From NCBI GenBank assembly GCA_016791475.1, contig JAEUWI010000002.1:206118-270117 (forward strand): a stretch of 64,000 nucleotides of DNA, in the 5' to 3' direction. This document shows positions 47,917-56,206 of the stretch, one piece after another. This DNA is from Candidatus Hydrogenedentota bacterium (GTDB lineage Bacteria; Hydrogenedentota; Hydrogenedentia; Hydrogenedentales; JAEUWI01). Below the pieces are notes generated by a model. The model did not search any database and was not told the origin of the DNA. It worked only from the letters and a program-made list of their open reading frames with translations. Position numbers and translations under genes: made by a program. Positions within the stretch are counted from its first letter, which is position 1, and each line of letters begins with the position of its first letter.

Positions 47917-48092
47917 CCTCTCACGTGGCCTCGTGAGAGGATGGAACAGGAGGCGGAGATGTTTCGTGCCATGGGACTTTGTGAAGCCCGACACGGAGAT
48001 TCGTCCCGCCTCCTGTTCAGGTGGTCCGCCGTGAAGACCGAACGCTATCGTGGGTCCGGAACTCGCATGTGCAAGAGTGGTCAGGCGGCCAC
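47917..48092 (+). ncRNA. Predicted IS110 bridge RNA
   Basis: About 176 nt in three parts. A 5' stem-loop pairs 47917-47924 with 47933-47940. A first large loop is closed by a perfect 13-bp stem, 47944-47956 with 48006-48018. A second is closed by 48021-48030 with 48084-48092 (one bulge). This is the layout of the 177-nt IS621 bridge RNA: stem-loop, target loop, donor loop. In the target loop TTCGTGCC (47963-47970) resembles the left target and CACGGAG (47992-47998) is complementary to CTCCGTG of the right target. In the donor loop ACGCTATC (48042-48049) equals the right end of the element plus the core C, and ATGTGCAAG (48067-48075) pairs over nine bases, wobbles allowed, with CTTGTATGT at the left end. 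The true 5' end is not determined. Confidence 0.7.
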
Positions 48093-48118
48093 AAAAAACT
48101 TTACGAAAGGATCGTAGC

Positions 48119-49168
48119 ATGTCTTTAACTCAACCTGCAGCCTGGGCTGGAATAGACACGGCCAAGGCAACCTTCGACGCTTCCATTGCTCATCCGAGTC
48201 AGGCTTTGGTATTCGACCTTGCCCTGCTCCACGTCATGCCAGTGCGCACCTTCGCACGCACGCGCGATGGGGTCAATGAGTTCGTCGCCTGGGCCCGAAA
48301 ACAGACCCAGGAAGTTGGCACGGGGCTGCGCGTCGTCATGGAATCCACCGGGAACTATTCCATCGAACTGGCCGCTTGGATTACCGAAATCGACGACGCT
48401 CTTCTTCCCGCTATTGCCAACCCAAAACGCACGGCCAACTACATCAAGAGCCTCGGCCTGCGCAACAAGACGGACAAGCTCGAAGCCCGCGCCCTGGCAC
48501 TGTATGGCCTTCAGCGAAGCCCGGCACCCTATGAAGCACTGACTACCGAACGGGTAGAGCTGCGCAGTCTCCTGCGCTACCGGGACGCCTTGGTCGCCGA
48601 ACGCGTCGCCGAACGGCAACGGGCCGACGAGACGCGTGCCTGCAAAGCGGTCAGCGCCATGCAAGAGCGACGGCTCGAACAGCTCGACCGCGATATCAAA
48701 TCCATCGAGAAAAGTATGCGAGTGTTGCTTACGAAAACACCAACTCTCAAGCGAGACTACGAACTGCTCACCAGCATTTATGGGGTAGCTTTTGTGACCG
48801 CTTCGGTAATCCTCGCCGAGATTGGAGACTTGCGCCGCTTCACCAGAGCCCGCCAACTCTCCGCCTTCGCAGGCCTCTGTCCGCGACTGGTCCACTCGGG
48901 AACCAGCCGGCGTGGAAGCCATCTCAGCAAGGACGGTAACAGGCGCGTCCGCGAGGCCCTCTACATGGCCGTCTCGACCGCCTTGCGCGGAGACAATCAA
49001 ATTGCCCACTTTCATAGAACACTCGTACGAAAAGGCAAGAGGCCAATGGCCGCGCATGCCGCTGCGATGCGCAAATTACTGACCATTATGCGAGCAATAT
49101 TAATCACAAACACTCCCTATGACTCCCAGTACGGAATCAGTGGAAAACTCTGTGGAAAAAGCTCATAA
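48119..49168 (+). CDS. IS110 family transposase (DEDD recombinase)
   Basis: A complete 349-residue recombinase. The N-terminal RuvC-like DEDD domain opens AWAGIDTAKATFDASIA and continues VVMESTGNYSIELA and NKTDKLEARALALYG, giving acidic residues of the tetrad. A coiled segment (about 185-235) leads to the Transposase_20 domain with YGVAFVTASVILAEIGDLRRF and SGTSRRGSHLSKDGNRRVREAL, where the catalytic serine of the family lies. The ATG has AAAGG nine bases upstream. It acts with the bridge RNA predicted just upstream. No frameshift, so it may still be active. Confidence 0.96.
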   Translation: MSLTQPAAWAGIDTAKATFDASIAHPSQALVFDLALLHVMPVRTFARTRDGVNEFVAWARKQTQEVGTGLRVVMESTGNYSIELAAWITEIDDALLPAIANPKRTANYIKSLGLRNKTDKLEARALALYGLQRSPAPYEALTTERVELRSLLRYRDALVAERVAERQRADETRACKAVSAMQERRLEQLDRDIKSIEKSMRVLLTKTPTLKRDYELLTSIYGVAFVTASVILAEIGDLRRFTRARQLSAFAGLCPRLVHSGTSRRGSHLSKDGNRRVREALYMAVSTALRGDNQIAHFHRTLVRKGKRPMAAHAAAMRKLLTIMRAILITNTPYDSQYGISGKLCGKSS

Positions 49169-49370
49169 CATCGACTAAAAGGACTTGACAAAACGACACG
49201 CTATCTCCGTGGTCAGACTTTTCTTGAGTAGACTTCAGACGTGCCAAATGCTCACCAAACTAGCTCCGTCATAGCTGGTTGCATCTTGTGAGCTTGATCT
49301 GTACGACGGCAAAGACCACAATCGGGAAAACTCTCGACTGGACGTTTTACTCCTGAGGATTGCTGAACCC

Positions 49371-50717
49371 ATGCTCCCACTACGAACCTGCACCGATCTT
49401 TCCCGTATAACTTTCCGCCGTGCGTGTGTGATAGGCATTCTGATGGCCGCGGTCGTGCTGGCCGAGATGGCGTCCGCCGGGGCGATCTCCTTCAAGGCGC
49501 TTGGCTCGGAGCCGGAGCCCGACCGCTATGCATCGTGCCGAATCCTCCTCGTCGGCCCTTGGAAGAATCAGCCGGAGGAATACGAGGGCTACAACGGCTT
49601 CGTAGGCTGGAGCGGCGTAACCCGATTGCGCTCCGGACGCTGGCTGCTCACCTTTACCTCCGGAAGCTGGCACGCCACGCCCCCCTGGACCGATGAAGTG
49701 CGATCGGACCCGGCCAGCCTGAAGCAGTTCGAAGAGTGGAAGGCCATCGGAATGCCCGACGTGCGCGCGCCGCGCGGCGGCCGGGCGCACCTCATGCATT
49801 CCGACGACGAAGGGCTGACGTGGTCCAAACCCCGCACGCTGGTGGACACGGAAGACGACGATCGCCATCCGAGTATCGTGGAACTGGACGATGGCACACT
49901 CATCGCCAATTTCTTCTCCTACCGCTATCCGGGCGTGTATTTCGCGAAGTACATGCTTTCCAGCGATGGCGGGGAGACCTGGACGGAGCCGATGGACCCG
50001 CTGGGCAAGCCCACGCCCGGCGCCTTTGGCAATGGACCTATTATCCAATTGAAAGACGGCACAGTCCTCTGGGTGGCCGAAGGACCCTTCGATTCCAGCG
50101 TGTCCTTCAACAGCATCGGCGTCATGCGCTCGGAAGATCGGGGAAAGACCTTCCAATTGGCCTCGGTGGTGAAGCGGGACCATGATCTCAACGAGCCGAC
50201 CGTGGCGGAGATGCCCGACGGGCGGCTGGCCCTGATTATCCGCAAACAGGGCGACTTGTGTTTCTCCAGCGACGGCGGACGCACCTGGGAAGCCACGGAA
50301 TCGCCAAGCTGGGAAATTTTCGATCCTCACGTGCTCCAACTCCCCAATGGAGTGCTCGCCTGCTTCCACGGCTCCTACAAAAAGGGTGGCATCCGCGTGC
50401 TGCTCAGTCCCGATGACGGCAAAACCTGGAATGGTCCGGGCGAAGGCTATGGCTACAGCGTGGATCCCAGCGTCTACGGCTATTCCCACCCCATGATCCT
50501 GCCCGACGGGACGGTGTACATCGTCTACCTGCACACGGGCGGCCACACGCCCCACGACGCCCGCACCGAAGCCATCTGGGGTCTGCGTCTTAGCGTGCGC
50601 GACGACGCCAGCGGAATCGAAATCCTGCCCGCGCCGGGATCGGACGCCGAGCACGATGCGCTGGAAAAGCCCGTAGCGGGCAGCGGGGGAGACCCCGTGT
50701 TGGGGGACAAGCTGTAG
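49371..50717 (+). CDS. Secreted sialidase-like protein with five Asp-boxes
   Basis: A 448-residue exported protein: signal sequence with RITFRRACVIGILMAAVVLA, then a six-bladed propeller. Five Asp-boxes are visible: SDDEGLTW (near 143), SSDGGETW (197), SEDRGKTF (253), SSDGGRTW (298) and SPDDGKTW (346). Such proteins are exo-sialidases or related glycosidases that trim glycans outside the cell. The RIP-like Arg motif of true neuraminidases is not evident, so the sugar is uncertain. The ATG has GAGGA about 12 bases before it. Confidence 0.85.
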   Translation: MLPLRTCTDLSRITFRRACVIGILMAAVVLAEMASAGAISFKALGSEPEPDRYASCRILLVGPWKNQPEEYEGYNGFVGWSGVTRLRSGRWLLTFTSGSWHATPPWTDEVRSDPASLKQFEEWKAIGMPDVRAPRGGRAHLMHSDDEGLTWSKPRTLVDTEDDDRHPSIVELDDGTLIANFFSYRYPGVYFAKYMLSSDGGETWTEPMDPLGKPTPGAFGNGPIIQLKDGTVLWVAEGPFDSSVSFNSIGVMRSEDRGKTFQLASVVKRDHDLNEPTVAEMPDGRLALIIRKQGDLCFSSDGGRTWEATESPSWEIFDPHVLQLPNGVLACFHGSYKKGGIRVLLSPDDGKTWNGPGEGYGYSVDPSVYGYSHPMILPDGTVYIVYLHTGGHTPHDARTEAIWGLRLSVRDDASGIEILPAPGSDAEHDALEKPVAGSGGDPVLGDKL

Positions 50718-51122
50718 GGACGTACCGCCGCAAGGGCCCTCGCACGCGCAAAGAAAGCGCAACGCCCAAGTCGTCACCCCGTCGGGCGACGCGCACGCCA
50801 ACGCGGCGGCCCGCCACGGCGTGTCTGCGACATGTCCCAGTGGAAGCTGGAATCGCGACGCGGAACGTTCGAAGTCAGCGCCCTCGTCCTCTGGGACAGG
50901 CACGCGCTTTGGTGTACCATTTGCAACCCGCGATTGCGTCGAAGATGCACCGTGACGCGCCTTCGTAGCAGTGGCGCGAGGCGCGAGTCCGTCCCCACGT
51001 CGCGCCGAAGATTACGCCCTCACGCTTGCGCGCGTGACAATGAAGCTATAGAATTCCCGCATCGACACATGGTCGGCGGTTGCGCAGAGGCGTGCCACAA
51101 ACGAGGAGGGGCAAGTCCAGCG
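50718..51122. other. Intergenic region upstream of the RhuM gene
   Basis: 405 bp of high-GC sequence open in several frames without any recognisable protein, repeat pair or promoter. The RhuM gene's GGAGGGG ribosome site lies at the right end. Confidence 0.45.
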
Positions 51123-52142
51123 ATGAGTGATTTCAGTTTACCCGCGAAAACCGAGTTCCTGCTGTACCAGAGCGAAGATGGCCGAATCCGGATCGAAACC
51201 CGGATGGAGAACGAGACCGTCTGGCTGACCCAAGAGCAGATGGCGGAGCTTTTTGGCAAGGCGAAATCCACCATCAACGAGCACATAAAGAACGTGTTTG
51301 CCGAGGGGGAGTTGGTTGAAGCCGACGTTATGAGAAAATTCGGAATTTCCGAATTTTCTACCAAGCCGACCAATTTCTACAATCTCGACGTAATCATTTC
51401 CGTGGGATACCGCGTGAAGTCCCTTCGCGGCACCCAGTTCCGCATCTGGGCCACCCAGCGCCTTCGCGAATACCTCATCAAGGGCTTCGCCATGGACGAC
51501 GAGCGCCTGAAAAACGCGGGGGGCGGCAACTACTTCGAGGAATTGCTGGCGCGCATCCGGGATATTCGCTCCTCGGAAAAGGTCTTCTGGCGAAAGGTGC
51601 TGGACATCTACGCCACCAGCATCGACTACGATCCCCGTACGGAGTCCTCGCGCGAATTCTTCATGATCCTGCAGAACAAAATGCATTGGGCGGCCCACGG
51701 CCACACGGCGGCGGAAATCATCCATGGCCGTGCGGATGCATCGAAGCCCAACATGGGGCTGACGAACTGGACAGGAGCGAAGATCCGAAAGAGCGAGGCG
51801 GAGGTGGCGAAGAACTACCTCTCCGAGTCGGAACTCGACGTGCTGAATCGAATTGTCACGCTCTATCTCGAATTCGCGGAATTGCAGGCGCTCAATCGCC
51901 GACCAATGACCATGTCCGATTGGATTGCCAAGCTGGATGATTTTCTCCGACTCTCCGGGCGCGAGCTGTTGGAGCATGCGGGAACCGTAAGTCGCGATGA
52001 GGCGTTGGAAAAGGCCCACCAGGAGTATGAAGCGTTTCGCCATGCTGAACTCGCAACGGCAAGTCAGGCGGAAGAGCACTTTCTTGAGGTGGAAGCGGAA
52101 TTAAAGCGGCTTGAGGCGGATAGGAAACGGGGCGGCAAGTAG
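51123..52142 (+). CDS. RhuM family protein
   Basis: A 339-residue protein of the virulence RhuM family, named from a Salmonella pathogenicity island. Near residue 35, TVWLTQEQMAELFGKAKSTINEHIKNV is a helix-turn-helix, followed by the family block NFYNLDVIISVGYRVKSLRGTQFRIWATQRLREYLIKGF. The C-terminal half has the conserved FFMILQNKMHWAAHGHTAAEII and a final charged coiled coil. Its biochemical role is unknown; it is common on mobile islands, as here between two insertion sequences. Confidence 0.9.
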   Translation: MSDFSLPAKTEFLLYQSEDGRIRIETRMENETVWLTQEQMAELFGKAKSTINEHIKNVFAEGELVEADVMRKFGISEFSTKPTNFYNLDVIISVGYRVKSLRGTQFRIWATQRLREYLIKGFAMDDERLKNAGGGNYFEELLARIRDIRSSEKVFWRKVLDIYATSIDYDPRTESSREFFMILQNKMHWAAHGHTAAEIIHGRADASKPNMGLTNWTGAKIRKSEAEVAKNYLSESELDVLNRIVTLYLEFAELQALNRRPMTMSDWIAKLDDFLRLSGRELLEHAGTVSRDEALEKAHQEYEAFRHAELATASQAEEHFLEVEAELKRLEADRKRGGK

Positions 52143-52201
52143 GCTGGGCACTACTCCGTCTAAGATTTACAAATCAAGGCCCAGATTGATGTCTTCGCCG
52201 G

Positions 52202-52478
52202 CTAAATGTCTGAGTACCTTTCAAGTCCTCGTCTGTCGTTTTCGATACGTTTCAGCACATCCTGGTCGGAAAGAATGTCCTTCATATAACTGTCCTCCTG
52301 GTAAATGGTGGCAACAGTTATCTTCTTTTCGCTTGCTCTTGCAAGCAATCGAGCTACTATGCGCTTTTCCCGTTCGATTAAGCGTCTATCGTATAGAATT
52401 CGTTCATGCTTCGCGGTGTGAAGCAACCTCAGCATGCTTTCCGCAATGAGTAGCAATGAAATAGTGTCCCATTCGTCC
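52202..52478 (-). pseudogene. 3' part of a paralogue split by IS256
   Basis: The minus strand reads DEWDTISLLLIAESMLRLLHT and on to DRRGLERYSD, nearly identical to residues 104-190 of the intact paralogue at 54684-55262. The upstream part lies at 53865-54171, across the IS256 element. The reading frame running on from IS256 into it (to 52555) is accidental. Confidence 0.9.
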
Positions 52479-52542
52479 GGTACTGTCAAATAGTTTCTGT
52501 AAATCTGGTCCACTTGGGTAGTGTTTACTGTTTTGTTGTTTT

Positions 52543-52576
52543 CAGTAGGCCCCACCCCATGGGGTGGGGCCTACTG
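52543..52576. terminator. 34-bp perfect palindrome inside IS256, after the transposase gene
   Basis: CAGTAGGCCCCACCCC and its complement abut around ATGG, ending three bases from the transposase stop. It could form a strong hairpin that ends transcription or blocks read-in; no T-tract follows. Confidence 0.5.
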
Positions 52577-52578
52577 TA

Positions 52579-53769
52579 CTAGTTCGGTTGTTTTATTTGC
52601 TCCCTGCCATCCAGGTCCAGATACCGCTTGCTCTCGCAGAGCCACTTCTCCTGCCGCTCCATCAAGTGCGCGCCTATCAGGCGGTCGCAGGAGGCCTCGT
52701 TGGGAAAGATGCTCACCGCGTCGGTGCGGCGCTTGATTTCGCGCATCACTCGCTCGATCATGTTCGTTGAATGCAACCGACGACGCAGCCGATTGGGCAG
52801 GTCGTGCACCGTCAAGCAGTCCTCGAAACCCGCTCGGAGCTGCTGGGAAAGGGCGGGGCATCGGGACTCCCATCGCGTCGCCATCTCTTCGGCCGCACGT
52901 CTGCAAAGGTCCTTCTCCGACAGGACGAACAACTCCTTGAGCTCCCGCGCCACCTGTGCCTTGTCCTTCGACCCGCCCATTTTGGCCATGGCGTTGCGCA
53001 TGAAGTGTACCCGGCAACGCTGCCAGCACGCTCCTTGAAGGTACCGGCGCGCGGCGGCCCGTATGCCTTCGTGCGCGTCGGAGACCAACAGCTCCACGCC
53101 GTTCAGGCCCCGGGCCTTCAGGTCCCGGAATAGCTGGCTCCAGGTCTCCTCGGACTCCGAGTCGCCGGGAGACCACGACAAGACTTCGCGCCGTCCGTGC
53201 TGGTCGATACCGACCGCCACAAGCATCGCCGTGGATTGCACACGTCCGTGACGGCGAACCTTCAAATACGTCGCGTCCACCAGCAGATAGGGCCACGTGC
53301 GGTCGTCCAGACGCCGTTCCCGAAAGGTCTTCAACTGTTCGTCCAGCTCCGCCGCAACACGCGACACCGTGCCGGCGCTGAGCTCGAATCCACCCATCTT
53401 CTCCAAGACCGATGCCACCTTCCGCGTCGACACCCCCATGAAATACATTTCCGCGCACGCCGCCAGCAACGCCCGCTCCGAGCGCTGGTAGCGTGCGAAT
53501 ACCGACGGATGATAGGGCTCCATGCCCCGCACCTGCGGTACCGAGAGTCCAAGCTCGCCAACGCGCGTCTTCAACGTACGCGGCTTGTAGCCGTTCCGGC
53601 TGCCCTGGCGAGACGAGGTACGCTCGTGCCGGGCCGCACCAACGTGCGACTGGACTTCTTCCTCCATCAACTCGCGAAGGAACACCTCCGCGACGGCGTG
53701 AAGGAAGTCACCGTCTTCCAAAAGTTGATTCTTAAACTGAGATACGAGAGACTGGGAGGTGGTGGCCAT
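52579..53769 (-). CDS. IS256 family transposase
   Basis: A complete 396-residue DDE transposase. The N-terminus has RNGYKPRTLKTRVGELGLSVPQ. Catalytic residues are in LLVDATYLKVR, LLVSDAHEGIRAA and STNMIERVMREIKRR (final Glu). The ATG at 53769 has AGGAA nine bases upstream. It lies antisense to nothing and fills the element; intact, so the element may be recent and active. Confidence 0.96.
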   Translation of the reverse strand: MATTSQSLVSQFKNQLLEDGDFLHAVAEVFLRELMEEEVQSHVGAARHERTSSRQGSRNGYKPRTLKTRVGELGLSVPQVRGMEPYHPSVFARYQRSERALLAACAEMYFMGVSTRKVASVLEKMGGFELSAGTVSRVAAELDEQLKTFRERRLDDRTWPYLLVDATYLKVRRHGRVQSTAMLVAVGIDQHGRREVLSWSPGDSESEETWSQLFRDLKARGLNGVELLVSDAHEGIRAAARRYLQGACWQRCRVHFMRNAMAKMGGSKDKAQVARELKELFVLSEKDLCRRAAEEMATRWESRCPALSQQLRAGFEDCLTVHDLPNRLRRRLHSTNMIERVMREIKRRTDAVSIFPNEASCDRLIGAHLMERQEKWLCESKRYLDLDGREQIKQPN

Positions 53770-53864
53770 GCTGTTCGATTCCTATCTTGTTCTTGGTTAG
53801 CTACCCAAGATTGGACCGAATGCATGGTCGCTTTATCAATTTACAGAACTTATTCTACGTCACC

Positions 53865-54171
53865 ATTCGTCCTCCAAGGCTTCTATTTTTTCGATGAGTA
53901 TCTCCAACCCCTCCCTGTCATCGGAATTCTTGATTAATTCAATGAGGCTACCAAAGCTGCCATCGAATAGCATTTGGGGACTTATTGGCATAGCCAATAG
54001 TTCCACGATCCGCTCTCTTGCCCAATCCTTTTCTTTACGGCGGTCGAAGTTCAGCGCTCTATAATATTCATAGATTCCACTACGCGACATGAAAAAACTA
54101 CTCCCTTCATGATCGAGGTAGATCTTCTTGGCCAACGCTTCATCGTCGCCTTCACTTCCCTTGCTTAACAC
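53865..54171 (-). pseudogene. 5' part of a paralogue split by IS256
   Basis: Starting from a GTG at 54171 with GGAGG seven bases before it, this encodes SKGSEGDDEALAKKIYLDH and on to IEKIEALEDEW, closely matching the first half of the paralogue at 54684-55262. The insertion falls just after the shared EDEW. Restored, the gene would encode about 190 residues. Confidence 0.9.
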
Positions 54172-54218
54172 CGCATTGCCTCCCAAAGGTTGTCGTCAGT
54201 TTGTGCAAAACGGCACAT
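54165..54218 (-). CDS. 17-codon leader ORF before paralogue A
   Basis: ATG to TAA encodes MCRFAQTDDNLWEAMRC, ending four bases past the GTG start of the following gene and overlapping its GGAGG site. A homologous leader precedes paralogue B. It could couple translation or be the remnant of a longer start. Confidence 0.4.
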   Translation of the reverse strand: MCRFAQTDDNLWEAMRC

Positions 54219-54683
54219 TAAATCCAAGCTAATCCACCGGCTCTGCCGGTGAGAATTCAACAGGCTCCCGTTACATTGGTCGCTGTGACAACGCGTGGGA
54301 CATGAATCGCGACGGGTTACGCACGCTGGAACCAGTATTAGCTCCGTAGGAGCGGCAGTCAATAGCCCGGGGCGTAAGCCCCGGGTCGACGTACCGCAAT
54401 TCGTTTGAATCCGCGAAGCGGATGGTAGAACAATGCGACGTGAATCTGCCATCCGCTTCGCGGATTCATCGGTACGTTGCCAAGGTTCCTGGGGCTTACG
54501 CCCCAGGCTATTGACTGCCATCCGCTTCGCGGATTGGTAACGTTGCAGTCCTGAGTAGCAAGCCAGAAATCGAGTCGCGCACTTCACCCGGATGAACCCC
54601 ATAGACCTTGGCGAACGGAACGTTTACCTGGACTAACCGGCCCCTTTCAGGGGCCTTCCTCATACCACCGGTTCTACCGGTGG
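54187..54683. repeat. Patch of REP-like palindromes
   Basis: About 500 bp without a gene, packed with hairpins: CCGCGAAGCGGATGG words at 54407-54428 inverted at 54449-54469 and again near 54520; GCCCGGGGCGTAAGCCCCGG near 54368, with a relative GGGGCTTACGCCCC near 54494; GGCCCCTTTCAGGGGCC near 54640; ACCACCGGTTCTACCGGTGG near 54663. They separate two members of the tandem gene family. Confidence 0.8.
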
Positions 54684-55262
54684 TTACTGATTGTCTGAGT
54701 ACCCTTCAAATTCGCGTCTGTCGTTTTCAATACGTTCCAGCACGTGCTGGTCAGAAAGAAAGTCCTTCATATAACGGTCCTCCCGGTAAATGGGGGCAAC
54801 AGTTATCTTCATTTCACTTGCTCTTGCAAGCAATCGAGCTACTATGCGCTTTTCCCGTTCGATTAAGCGTCTATCGTATAGAATTCGATCATGCTTCGCG
54901 GTGTGAAGCAACCTCAGCATGCTTTCCGCAATGAGTAGCAATGACATAGTGTCCCATTCGTCCTCCAAGGCTTCTATTTTTTCGATGAGTATTTCCAATC
55001 CCTCCCTGTCATCGGAATTCTTGATTAGCTCAATAAGGCCCCCAAAGCTGCCACCAATCAACATTCCGGGATCGATTGGCATAGCCAGTAGTTCCACGAT
55101 CCGCTCTCTTGCCCATTCCTTTTCTTTACGGCGGTCGAAGTTCAGCGCTCTATATTCTTCATAGATTCCACTACGCGACATGAAAAAACTACTCCCTCCA
55201 TGATCGAGGTAGATCTTCTTGGCCAACGCTTCATCGTCGTTTTCACTTCCCTTGCTTACCAC
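54684..55262 (-). CDS. Tandem-family protein B, unknown function (intact)
   Basis: About 192 residues from a GTG at 55262 with GGAGG seven bases upstream. No signal or membrane segment. The N-terminus SKGSENDDEALAKKIYLDHGGSSFFM is shared with both neighbours, then SGIYEEYRALNFDRRKEKEWARERIVELL, an acidic LIEKIEALEDEW helix and a C-terminal helical half (LLLIAESMLRLLHTA). It is nearly identical to the IS256-split copy and clearly related to the one at 55559-56206. The all-helical, acidic, tandem-paralogue look resembles immunity proteins of polymorphic toxins; no toxin gene is visible, so that is a guess. Confidence 0.8.
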   Translation of the reverse strand: MVSKGSENDDEALAKKIYLDHGGSSFFMSRSGIYEEYRALNFDRRKEKEWARERIVELLAMPIDPGMLIGGSFGGLIELIKNSDDREGLEILIEKIEALEDEWDTMSLLLIAESMLRLLHTAKHDRILYDRRLIEREKRIVARLLARASEMKITVAPIYREDRYMKDFLSDQHVLERIENDRREFEGYSDNQ

Positions 55263-55309
55263 CGCATTGCCTCCCAAAGGTTGTCGTCAATATGCGTAAA
55301 ACGGTACAT
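55256..55309 (-). CDS. 17-codon leader ORF before paralogue B
   Basis: ATG to TAA encodes MYRFTHIDDNLWEAMRW; it overlaps the GTG start of the next gene exactly as the leader of copy A does. Copy C has the same DNA with one extra T, which fuses this frame to the main gene. Confidence 0.4.
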   Translation of the reverse strand: MYRFTHIDDNLWEAMRW

Positions 55310-55558
55310 TCGATTCATGAGTACTTTTCTGGGGCTCGCAGGGAGTCTGCCCAGACCATCCGTACAGTCCCTGCCCCGACAACACAAGTTCCTACGGGAA
55401 GTTCACGCGCGATACCGGAAGCTTCTTGACGGACCGCAGGCAATTGACACCGGATTCGAACACCCGCGTCATGTCGTTCACCGAGCTCGTGTGGAGATCG
55501 CTTGTACCTTGCTGGGATAGCGCCAGACTCGAAATTTCCTTTCGCAAAGCCAGCGGCA

Positions 55559-56206
55559 CTAGAGCTTTTTTGGCCATGGAATCTTTGACTGAAGCCACTT
55601 CCACAATCTACCCTTGTCGTCCCATGGGAACGAGTAGGATTCTAGCTCTCGAATATCGCTATTGATTCGCTCTCTAATATACTCCTCTGACAATCCGCCA
55701 CTCATGAACATAAGACCCCCATCCTTAAAGAACTCTGGGGCAACAAAGAGATTCATGGTATTGGCGCGTTCCAACAAATCCTTGATCAAGACGAATTCCG
55801 CCTCCAGTAAATCTCTTTGACCTAATGCCTCTGAACGCCCAGACGCTCTTAGCAGCTTGAGGGTCGCTTCAGCAATCAGGACCAAGGTAAACGTATCCAG
55901 ATTCGCCATCTTGCTCCGAACCAGATGTAGTAGAATTCGCAACCCCTCAACGTCGTTAGCCACACTAATAAAGTCGATCAAACCCCGATAGATGTTATCG
56001 GAGCCCGGCCCGTCTTCAGTGAACACTTTGAGTAGGCGTTCGATCTCCTCTTTCGCCCAACCTACCTCTTTCTCGCGCGCGATCCCGTACTCGCGATAGG
56101 TGTCGTAGATATCGTTCTTCCACATGAAGAACCCGTTTCCTCTATGATCGAGGTAGATCTTCTTGGCCAACGCTTCATCGTGGCTATCACTTCCCTTGCT
56201 TACCAC
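55559..56206 (-). CDS. Tandem-family protein C, diverged paralogue
   Basis: About 215 residues from a GTG at 56206 with GGAGG seven bases upstream. It shares VSKGS, DEALAKKIYLDHRGNGFFM with the two neighbours and a similar helical plan (EVGWAKEEIERLLKVF, LVLIAEATLKLLRASGR), but most of the body has diverged and the C-terminus is longer (SFPWDDKGRLWKWLQSKIPW). The frame is also open from an ATG at 56254, through the leader that is out of frame in the other two copies, so a 231-residue form is possible. Function unknown; see the intact copy B. Confidence 0.78.
   Translation of the reverse strand: MVSKGSDSHDEALAKKIYLDHRGNGFFMWKNDIYDTYREYGIAREKEVGWAKEEIERLLKVFTEDGPGSDNIYRGLIDFISVANDVEGLRILLHLVRSKMANLDTFTLVLIAEATLKLLRASGRSEALGQRDLLEAEFVLIKDLLERANTMNLFVAPEFFKDGGLMFMSGGLSEEYIRERINSDIRELESYSFPWDDKGRLWKWLQSKIPWPKKL

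Larger units (their letters stand above)
47794..49206 (+). mobile_element. IS110 family insertion sequence
   Basis: The element is delimited by a CT dinucleotide at each end (47794-47795 and 49205-49206). Removing it joins CCTCCGTGTCT to CCGTGGTCAG and restores the arm of an inverted repeat, which fixes both ends. Length is about 1.41 kb with 323 bp of non-coding left end, one transposase and a short right end. No terminal inverted repeats or target duplication beyond the CT are seen, as expected for IS110. Confidence 0.85.
52479..53864 (-). mobile_element. IS256 family insertion sequence
   Basis: 1386 bp with imperfect ends of about 26 bp, GGTACTGTCAAATA on the left and GGTGACGTAGAATAA inverted on the right, both followed by CTGTAAAT. 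An 8-bp target duplication ATTCGTCC flanks it (52471-52478 and 53865-53872); the intact paralogue has a single copy at the same place. Confidence 0.93.

Noticed and set aside
47743..48120. A 125-codon minus-strand frame in the left end of the IS110 element
   Set aside because: It is antisense to the predicted bridge RNA region and has no ribosome site or recognisable sequence.
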